64,000 bases of DNA. Origin: Lateolabrax maculatus. Taxonomy: Eukaryota > Chordata > Actinopteri > Acropomatiformes > Lateolabracidae. The stretch lies in contig CM062200.1 in the NCBI GenBank assembly GCA_031216445.1, forward strand, positions 21,125,501 to 21,189,500, written 5' to 3'. Positions 56,271-64,000 of this stretch are shown in pieces. A program made the translations under genes and the position numbers. How positions within the stretch are numbered: the stretch's first letter is position 1; each line of letters starts with the position of its first letter. Under the pieces are notes generated by a model. It ran no database searches. It was not told the DNA's origin and saw only the letters and a list, made by a program, of their open reading frames with translations.

Positions 56271-58447
56271 ATAAGCATAGTTGATGAAAGTGCTACATTT
56301 TCTTCATCACTGTGCCCTATTTGCCTGCGGCAGGTTTTCATACCTTTTTGTGATACATTTATTATTACATCATAGACCAAATGTTTATGGTACCTAATAT
56401 AGTCCCATTTATTATATGATCTTGGGTAGTGGAGTTACTATGAATAATGGCTTTAAATTGTTACAATTTGTGGTCATTGAAGCTGAGGTAAATCATGAGT
56501 TGGCAGGCTAATAAAACAAAACAATGATACCAAGGAGAGGTTTCACGTGTTTCTCCACATGCTCTGTTAAGTTAATACTTTGAAAAACATAAGGAAACTA
56601 GTTGTCTTAAATTGTTATTTGAAGTTCAATACATTAAATGCCAAATTGATTTAACCTAGAACTTTTGTAATATCAATTCCTTTGCCTATTTACTCCACTT
56701 TGTATCTCAAGTTAAAGAAACATTGTTATTTCTATTGTTTTTTAATTTGAAAACTTGAAAGTTTTTTTTTTTCTAATTATTTAAACAGAAGTTTCTAACA
56801 TTTGTCTGTGACTACTCTACTCTACTCTACTAGCATTTTGCTGTCTTGTAAATTAGTGCCTGGTGAGGGACTCAGAAATAAGTAGTTACTTGAGTTACTT
56901 GAGAGTTACTTGTAGCTCCTGAGTTACAGGCTGGAGCCCCCCCAAACAGATGAACAACCTTGAATATAAGCTTAATTCATGTCTTAAGAACCTTTTTTCA
57001 CATAAAGCAACATGAAAAAGTCTAGCAATATCATGACTGCTGTTTTAACAAATCAAGTTATTGGTGCTTAGGCATGTCAACATAATTACAGTTACACTCC
57101 TGGTAGAGGAAACCTTTTGGTGTGTTTTTAGGTGAACTTTCACATATAACAATCATAAGTAATTATTTAATATATCTAACAATCTGGAGCCATCAGCTTC
57201 AAACTCTAACAGCCTGAATACAAAATACTGACACTACATAGTATAGTGAATCTGGATGGCTTGAGCTGACCAAAAAGTTGATAGATGAAACATATTGTGC
57301 TATTTATTTATAAAGGACAGCTGTTTGGAAAAATTTCTAATTTTTAAATAGTAACACAAAATAATATCCGTTGTGTTCCTGGTCAAAACTGACCGGTATG
57401 ATTGTATTAGTAAGGGAAGGACATTGACCTAAAACTACATGTGATCATATTCTGTGTTTTCTTTAGCGTCTGACACTCGCTCCTCTAATGCCACTTCACT
57501 GTCAGTTTCCTGGCCTCTCCCCACCTCACCAGCATATTGATTAAAGACATGATCAAGAGCCGATCACATACAGTATATCATTTGGTCATTTTGGTCATTT
57601 GCTGAAACTGTCACTATATCCTGACAGTAATACATGAGACAGAGCAGGAGGAGTCTCTAACTTGGTCACACCGGGACGGAGTGGCATCGTTGTACGGTGG
57701 CAGTGAGCCTGCTGGGATTGATCTGTCGGAGAGGAAGCAGACATCTCTGGCTGTTGATTCTGTTGATTCTTCTTTGAGAAAGCCATTCTTTTCTCCCCGC
57801 AGCAGGCTCACATTTAGAAAAAATTGTAGGCTGTACCTGGCCTCTTCTGTTGCTGTGGTTACTAGCCCGTGCTTACATGACAGCCTCCTCTGAGGTGGGG
57901 GGGTTTGGAGGCAGAACTGAAGCGCAGTGGAAAGGCAGGGGCAGGGACCTGGAAGGTGAACTTTCAAATTCTCAGAATCCAAAGTCCACTCTCTTCTTAA
58001 TCGTACCAACTGCACGTTTGAATAAAAAAAACAGTATAGTTTAATAACTTTTAATTTTATTATTGGGTTTCATAAAATGAGCAATATAATGTTATTTTTA
58101 CTTGGTATATTAAATGTGATAAATTATTGATGAAATACATCTTTCTTAGTACAGACGATGGCTCACTTAACCGCAGTCATTCACTAGCTGTGTAGAAAAA
58201 AATTAAATCCAAGGGTATGTATGGATTAAAAAACCGTGGGCACAAATTGTGAATCCGACGGCATGGTTTACATATCCATTTAAACATAGAGGTTTTCTTT
58301 CTATCATGTGACCCCAGAGGAGCTTTTTAAAATTCTGAGGTTGTCAACTTAAGCAACTATGGTGCAATATTCAGTTAAAAGATACAGCTGCCACTCTGGA
58401 CTATATTTTAATATATTTTGCAGATCTAGCCAGCATAATTGCCACGG
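56271..58447. other. Intergenic, no recognised gene
   Basis: AT-rich to about 57.4 kb, with a short CTACT repeat at 56,813-56,830 and GAGTTACTT repeats near 56,890. A self-complementary GGTCAAAACTGACC lies near 57,382. At 57,614-58,015 the minus strand has a 133-codon open frame with no recognised motif; a plus-strand frame overlaps it. I do not call either a gene. Confidence 0.5.
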
Positions 58448-58465
58448 TACACTGTAAACCTGAAT
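58448..58465 (+). repeat. Left terminal inverted repeat (candidate)
   Basis: TACACTGTAAACCTGAAT. Matches the complement of 63,154-63,171 at 17 of 18 positions. Similarity does not obviously extend inward. Confidence 0.6.
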
Positions 58466-58720
58466 GTTCAAAGTAATTAAATAAATTAAGTAGTGTATAC
58501 TCAAAGTTTAAATAAAGTTCTACTAACTTAATTATGTCAAGTTCATGTAAAATGTTCTTCCTTTTTGAGTAACTTAAACTAATATTATTTGATTAAATTG
58601 AACTATTTGTATATTAAGTAAGCATAACTTAAAAACATAAATTAAGCACAACTTAATAGAATTAAGTAATTACATATACGAATGGTAGTCTTCTATTGTT
58701 TCAAATAGGTAGGATTTAAT

Positions 58721-58800
58721 AATAAACTTCATTTATATAGCGCATGCCAAAATACAATAAAATCTCAAACTGCTTCATCCAGTAAAATTGATCATAAAAA
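58721..58800 (-). mobile_element. LINE/SINE 3' tail remnant, minus strand
   Basis: On the minus strand this reads TGAGATTTTATTGTATTTTG, then GCATGCGCTATATAAATGAA, then TTTATTATT. It resembles the GCGCTATATAAAT terminus shared by common teleost LINEs and SINEs. Only the tail is present. Confidence 0.45.
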
Positions 58801-59009
58801 ATAAATTGCAATCATAATAAAACACCAGCAACAATTTGATTTGGGAAATGGTCTTAAATACATTAGACATTAGTAGAAGACAAAATGTAGCCTATTTATT
58901 TTAATCGTTATGTCTTATCAGTTTAATGTAGCCTATATATTTTTTTATTTTTCCCTTAAGTGTCGAGGGATCAATTTTTATTCTGAGTCTCTGATTCCCC
59001 CTCCGAAGC

Positions 59010-59156
59010 AGAAGGTGGCGCTAATGCGCATGATACACTGATTTCTTACCGCTCTTTTGAAAAAATAAAAGAAGAAGAAAAGGTTGGGCGCGAGCAGGAG
59101 CAAGCAGCGCGAGCGACGCGAAGTAGCGGATACCGAAAAGCATCACTGGACTTACT
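59010..59156 (+). promoter_or_regulatory. GC-rich promoter and non-coding first exon of the zinc-finger gene
   Basis: A locally CpG-rich stretch (GGGCGCGAGCAGG, then AGCGCGAGCGACGCGAAG) in AT-rich surroundings, followed by a good splice donor GTAAGT at 59,157. GCAGAAGGTGGCGC at 59,010-59,023 resembles the CTCF core (12 of 14 by eye). The first coding ATG is 426 bases past the donor, so this is read as a 5' UTR exon. The transcription start is not determinable here. Confidence 0.5.
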
Positions 59157-59582
59157 GTAAGTTTTGAATGTTAATATTAGTATATTGTTAATATACTAAC
59201 ATTTAGTTGCATTTTGTGTGTCGAAAAGAATAGCAGAGATGGCGGTTTCCTGTTTTTATGTGCTTTGCTGCTCTCCCCGAGGGAAACCTTGTGTTAGCAG
59301 GGCTAGCTAGAAATTACGTTATCATTGATTTAACCACGCAGTTTAAGTTCAAGTGCTGCTGCTTTTCTTTACAGTCATTAGTGTGGATGCCCAAAGGGCA
59401 TTAAACTTTTAACCTAGTACTCAACTTGTAAAAATCTTTTACCGTTTTTAAACTATCACACCTTAAAGCTGAGCAGGTTTTTACTCCAAATCTGCGTTTA
59501 ACATGAGTGTGTGTTGCACCTGCTAGAGTGCAGCAGCACAGAAAAAGTCCGTCAAATAATAAAACAGAAACTGATTTCCAAC

Positions 59583-62099
59583 ATGATTTGGCAGTGTAAG
59601 TTGTGCGCAGCTTCTTTCACCTCCAGAATACAGTTATTTAGACACTACAGGCTGCAGCACAGCCACTACTCCAGAATCATCCCTCTTCCATGCCTCTACA
59701 CTGATTGCATTTGTACATTTCAGACACTTAATGCACTGAGTACTCATTTGTCAAGATATACAGCACAATTTAGCAGTTGTGCAGAGCAGAGTCAGGGGCC
59801 TGTGTTATTTAAATGCACTTTATGCACATTTCAGCAACCCTTTTCTGAATCTGCCCTTTTCAGTCATCTCAGAAAGCATTTGAAAAATCATGAAACAGTG
59901 ACATGCCCATATAAGGATTGTAGCTATAGCACAAATGTGTACTCTTCATTCAATTCCCATAAAAGTAGAGCACACCAAGCAAGTCTTGCATCAGACTTTC
60001 AAACTGACATTGTCAGTGAGGATCCCCATAATCTCCAAGCCAGTATTTCTGAAGTAGCTAGTGATTTACATGAAGAATGCTCAGACCAGAGCACAGAGGT
60101 GGGGAATGATGATCAGTGTAACACTGACAGTCTAAGAAATCAACTTAAAAAAAACGTATCTTCCTTATTCCTAAAGATGCAGGCTATCCTCCATGTCTCA
60201 AACACAGCTACTCAAGAAATAGTAGATAGTGAGGAATTGCCACAAAAAGCTGTTGTGCACATCTCACTTTCACAAGACTCCAGCTCTATTGCATCTACTG
60301 ATCCACTTTCAGATGTGTCATCTCCAGAACGTCTCAGCAGGTGGCCTCCAGGTCCTTTTCCAGTTCCCACATTTGCATTTGTTGACAAGAGACCTAAAGC
60401 ACGACATCTTAGAAAAGCTTGCATCTACTTTATATGGTTTTAAGGCTTACCCAAGTGATAAAGAGATTGCAGTGGCAGCTGAGGCTCTTGTAGCCAAACA
60501 TCCCTGCTTGAAGGAAGCAGGATCTGAGACAGGCTGGAATGGTTGGAGAAATAGCATCAAGTTTAAGATGGGCAACTACAGGAACAAGATGAGACAGGCT
60601 GGATGTCAGGAGGTCACTGTTAATGCTGGAAAAAGAAGTAGAAGTAATCCTGACAATGAACCTTCACATTCCAACATTAAAAGACCCAAGCAAGCAGAAG
60701 TCAACTTCCTACCCAACTTTCCCCAAGGAAAGGATCCTTCAAGCCTTGAGCAGTTGAGGCAGACAATTGTTGAAGAAGTCAAGAAGACTGAGAAGAACCT
60801 ACCCTTCATTAGAAAGATGATGGAGACCACATTTCCCCTGCACCGACAGACCATAGTGATGTCCTGCCCACCAGTTAACGAGATCATGGACCTCTGGCCT
60901 GCTCTCAAAATAGAGTCGGAGGTAATATGGATCAGCTCTCTCTTAAAGTGAACATTGAATTCTTACTTATTTGGCAGCTATTAGCAGCTTTATAAATGTG
61001 TGCAAGATTCTTCAAATTGAACTGATTAAGTGTTTTTTGCTGTATTGTCCTCCTGCTGTTATTTCAATGTAGTTGTATGCAGAGTTCCAGCGGATTACAA
61101 TTTAGAACCTGCGCAACACATTCTTAGCTGAGTTTGACCGCCATCTTCCTCGACTGATGCCCTTTTTCAGACAGAAGGCTTCAAAAACTGGGAAGACAGC
61201 AGATGCCCTGGCTGAAATTTTAAAAATCCATGATGAACAGGTAAATACATTATTACACATTTCATAGGTTGAACAAGTGGAACATTGGACAGGTTCAATG
61301 ATTCAAATGAGCTTTTTGAATTTTGCAATTAGTCTCTATCTGCGCGAGGACGTCTCCGGATTTTTCAGAACCTGCCCAGTGAGTCTCCTTAAGTATCTAA
61401 CATATACTCAGTTTTATGACTTACCTTTGTTTAGTCTACCCATACAGTTTCCATGTATGGTCTGTTTTCTTTCTCCTCACTACAAAGGAACTGAATTGGC
61501 GTTTTGTTCAAAGTGATAAGATGTTCAGTAAAAATTTTCCTGTATATGTCCTTTAGCTTAGTTTCAGTCTATCTCACACCACTTTGATTCTCTGGTAAAT
61601 TGGCTAATTTATGTGTACAGAACATGGATCTTCTGTTTTTCACCTCTTACAATGAGACTCAGGTCTCCCATGTAAAAGAGGTGTTGGATCTCAACAAGAC
61701 TTTGTAAAATAAAGATAAATTATGTCATCTGTTCTATTCCATGGGTTAGACTGTGATTAGTATCTCTTTTCATTCATTCAGGACAAGTCTGATGAGCCAG
61801 AGCTTGATGGTGTTTCAGTGGCCCTCCTTAGTGTCATCAGTGACCATGACACAAGTCCAGTTCACTACCAGCCTGTGAAAATCTCTGTCATCATTGAAAG
61901 TGATGCCGTGGTCAGTCTCCCCAAATTTGGCGATGCCTTCCTGGTAATGTTTGGACTGATCTATGTACTACACCTCAGCTATCCCAAATCACTGACCACC
62001 ACTTTTGAATTCACTCAAAAGATTTTACTTGGTCTAGAAAGTGGTAAACTGTCACACAGGTTGCAGTGCCTCAAGAATGACTTGATGATGTATATGTAG
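59583..62099 (+). pseudogene. Broken multi-exon C2H2 zinc-finger / SAMD3-like family gene
   Basis: Starts at ATG 59,583 (MIWQCKLCAASF); an open frame extends upstream to 59,511 but without an ATG. The first coding exon has four finger-like modules: CKLC..HYRLQH, CLYTDC..HLSRYT (last His lost), CTLC..HLRKH and CPYKDC..HKSRAH. An acidic Ser-rich linker and PFPVPTFAF follow. Near 60,382 the frame shifts by +1 to LKHDILEKLASTLYGFKAYP, EALVAKHPCLKEAGS, GWRNSIKFKMGNYRNKMR and a MDLWPAL segment, ending at donor 60,922. The next exon (61,073-61,240) has an in-frame TAG at 61,103 between FQRITI and NLRNTFLAEFD. A likely exon ends at 61,378 (LYLREDVSGFFRTCP). The last is 61,782-62,099 (SVALLSVISDHD, then LGLESGKLSHRLQCLKN). 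This layout matches a multi-copy teleost family often named 'sterile alpha motif domain-containing protein 3-like', of unknown function. Frame change and stop argue for a pseudogene. Confidence 0.75.
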
Positions 62100-62714
62100 A
62101 AACTCAACTCATCTGAAAGAAGGATGCAGGGTAAAGCATTGTAAAAGACTAGTGCAAAGTTCTCTCCTTTTGTCTAAATAATGCTTCAAAAAGTTATTGC
62201 ACTACTCTGCAGGTGTTCAGCCAAAAGGCCCGAATTACACAATGTGCCTTTGTTCTCATTACAATGCAAAAGTCATGCTAATGTTTTATATGTTTTAATG
62301 TTTTTCTTAATGCTATTTCTCAGCCATTGTGGGCTGCGCAAGATGACCCAAATTTCACTCTGCATTTGATACTGGTTAATGATTCAGAGTTTTAAGTGAA
62401 AATGTTCTTAAACAGTCTATAGCATTTTTGTAATTGCATTTATTGCTGCCCTATTGCCTTACCAGCTAGGTACTAGGTATTAGCCAGAAAGCCAAAAGCA
62501 CACTTTAAGGCTTTTTTTGTTTGTTTGTTTTTTTTGTATAGCTGTAACAAAAGAAAATTTCATCTTTGTATTATCATTATTTTGGATTACTCTGGTTATT
62601 TTCCTGACTAAATATTTTTTGTTCTATTTATTTTAATTTATAAATGTTTATTATCTATTTTTCTATTTAATTTCAACTTTTAGCAGTATTAAGTTAGCTG
62701 TACTCATTGTAAAT

Positions 62715-63128
62715 GAGGCAATCAATTGCCTCAAAAAATTTAAGTTTTTAGTCAGGTGGTTTTAAGTATCACGACTCAACATATTTGACTAATCTGGACT
62801 AAAAAAATTACACAACACAAACTAATAAACAATGAGTTTTGTGAACATAAAAATGATGTGGTTGTGTACTTACCTTTTTAAGTTCTGTGAACTTATTCCT
62901 GTGGTTTGAAAACTTGAAACTTTACGTCATAGTAACTGATAATAATTGAGTTGCCTTAATAGAAAACTGTAAGTCATATTAAGTGCAAATATTTGAGTTG
63001 ACTTGATGAGCACTTTAATTTAACGGTTATGAAAAGATACAAGTAGCATGTAATCCAAACTTTTATGTTCTGGAAAAATTTGACTTTTAAGTTGATCAAC
63101 TTGAAAAAATTCAGGCAATCGATTGCCT
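62715..63128. repeat. Palindromic motifs in the right part of the candidate element
   Basis: GAGGCAATCAATTGCCTC (62,715-62,732, near-palindrome) and AGGCAATCGATTGCCT (63,113-63,128, perfect palindrome) are variants of one motif about 400 bp apart. AAGTTGATCAACTT (63,089-63,102) is a further perfect palindrome. Subterminal palindromes of this kind are typical of DNA-transposon ends. Confidence 0.6.
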
Positions 63129-63153
63129 CAATTGTATTGAGTTCTGGTAACTT

Positions 63154-63171
63154 ATTCGGGTTTACAGTGTA
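63154..63171 (-). repeat. Right terminal inverted repeat (candidate)
   Basis: ATTCGGGTTTACAGTGTA; partner of 58,448-58,465 with a single mismatch. Flanked on the right by ACGGATGC. Confidence 0.6.
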
Positions 63172-63720
63172 ACGGATGCTGAGGCTCATGGCTACTGTAG
63201 TATTTGGTGCCATTAAACATACTGAATCAAAAGAAAAATGTGATTTTCCCAGAAATTAAACTGAAATATTTACACGCAATGGCCATAACATAACCATGTT
63301 TGTTTGTTGTTGTTTTTTTTTTATTTATCCGTGAAACTCCCGTGATTATATGTTCAGTAATATTGAGTTGAGATTGCTCATTGTTACTGAACTTTTACTG
63401 TGAGAGGGTAAGCAGTTGCACAACCCACTTCCTGTACCTGGTCTATGCCCCTGACCCTGTCAACAAACCTCTGATTCCCTCATTGTTATTCTCTCCTACC
63501 TCTCTTAAATGTGACATGAAACATGCATGTTTTGGCACTGGTAATGTCCATATATAATAGAAAAACCACTTTGCTTGAAATCTGATTGAAAAAAGTTGTT
63601 CAAAGTTGACTGTGATAAGTCCGATTGCTTATGCATTGGCGATGATATGACATGGGAACTGAGCAGTGGTATGGGTGGAAGATTTATAAAATGCCCCACC
63701 AGTTACACCACTGAGCTTGT
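63172..63720. other. Intergenic, nothing recognised
   Basis: AT-rich sequence with a T-run near 63,310-63,325 and no coding signal. It ends where LINE homology begins. Confidence 0.55.
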
Positions 63721-63721
63721 C

Positions 63722-64000
63722 ATGGTCCACCTGATACCTGGATACAAGCAGAAACTAAAGCTTTCTAAACTTCTTGTGAGGACATCAAAGCAGTGGACCA
63801 GTGAAGCTGTGGAGGATCTTCAGGCATGCTTGGATTGTACTGACTGGTATGTTTTCAGGACTGCCACCAACAGTTTGGATGAGTTCATAGAGGCTGTGAC
63901 ATCCTACATCAGCTTCTGTGAGGACAGATGTGTACCATCACACAACAGGGTGAGTTACAACAATGACAAACCCTGGTACACAGCCAAACTCAGACAGCTA
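63722..64000 (+). mobile_element. LINE, partial, cut by the window edge
   Basis: An open plus-strand frame from at least 63,683 to the last base encodes MVHLIPGYKQKLK, then KQWTSEAVEDLQACLDCTDW, then FRTATNSLDEFIEAVTSYIS, then VSYNNDKPWYTAKLRQL. This is the linker between endonuclease and reverse transcriptase in teleost L2-like LINEs. The upstream endonuclease is not recognisable, so the element seems 5'-truncated near 63,720, and the RT would lie beyond the window. No stop is present in the visible part, so it may be relatively young. Confidence 0.8.

Larger units (their letters stand above)
58448..63171. mobile_element. Candidate 4.7-kb element bounded by 18-bp inverted repeats
   Basis: The left end TACACTGTAAACCTGAAT (58,448-58,465) is the inverted complement of the right end ATTCGGGTTTACAGTGTA (63,154-63,171) with one mismatch in 18. 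The interval contains a promoter-like GC-rich exon and the whole zinc-finger gene body, with AT-rich subterminal DNA full of AACTTAA-type motifs on both sides. No clean target-site duplication is visible; only ACGG is shared close to both ends. TACACTGTAAA-type termini occur on many non-autonomous teleost elements, so two separate small elements flanking the gene by chance is the main alternative. No transposase was recognised. Confidence 0.45.

Noticed and set aside
57614..58015. 133-codon minus-strand frame with a Cys-rich N-terminal half
   Set aside because: No family recognised and an overlapping plus-strand frame of similar quality; kept only as an unassigned stretch.
59511..59582. Upstream extension of the zinc-finger gene frame
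   Set aside because: Starts at GTG, not ATG; the ATG at 59,583 directly precedes the first finger as expected for the family.
61241..61267. A 27-bp intron joining the 61,073-61,240 exon to the next open segment
   Set aside because: Donor and acceptor bases are present and phase fits, but 27 bp is below any plausible vertebrate intron length; the true junction remains unresolved.
58440..63180. An 8-bp target-site duplication around the candidate element
   Set aside because: The eight bases on each side do not match; only ACGG is shared near both ends, which is not convincing.

Overview
The window is vertebrate, most likely teleost fish. The signs are trace amine-associated receptor (TAAR) genes of the teleost type, L2/jockey-like LINE pieces and a tRNA-derived SINE of familiar teleost type, a multi-copy teleost zinc-finger/'SAMD3-like' gene, split-gene signals and no bacterial gene organisation. 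No species can be named from sequence alone.

Layout. Bases 1-43,800 are one simple-composition satellite array running off the left edge. It is built on a 33-bp unit (an 11-codon period, so open frames arise on both strands) with CACGTG in nearly every unit. The core (about 1.66-39.3 kb) is homogeneous. The right flank (39.5-43.8 kb) and bases 1-1,660 carry a more divergent module. Copies of 0.45 to 2 kb inside the array show stepwise segmental amplification. At 43.8-47.07 kb the array breaks up: a 5' LINE fragment, 1.4 kb more satellite, a 3' LINE fragment in the same orientation, then satellite in inverted orientation interrupted by a minus-strand SINE. The satellite ends near 47,071.

From 47.1 to 52.1 kb is ordinary AT-rich DNA with a dead minus-strand L2-like LINE (about 48.98-50.61 kb) flanked by an imperfect direct repeat. 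From 52.2 to 56.3 kb is a small TAAR cluster: an intact receptor ORF, a roughly 230-bp broken TAAR fragment closely matching the second receptor, an unrelated LINE 3' end with a TAA/ATT microsatellite, and a second intact TAAR ORF. The second receptor has Asp at both 3.32 and 5.42 (the pattern linked to diamine recognition) but Lys in place of Asn in NPxxY. The two receptors would act as plasma-membrane amine chemoreceptors in olfactory neurons; their close spacing and the fragment fit local TAAR duplication.

From 58.45 to 63.17 kb lies a 4.7-kb interval whose ends form an 18-bp inverted repeat (one mismatch). It encloses a GC-rich promoter-like 5' exon and a broken multi-exon gene: four N-terminal C2H2-type fingers, then the conserved body of a multi-copy teleost family. 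The gene has a frame change near 60,382 and a stop at 61,103, so this copy looks like a pseudogene; the inverted repeats suggest the family may travel on a transposon. The last 280 bases enter another LINE on the plus strand.

The items most worth following up are the inverted-repeat-bounded gene, the E-box-dense satellite, the LINE split by satellite with an orientation flip, and the diamine-type TAAR with an altered NPxxY. All family names come from memory of sequence patterns; no search was run.
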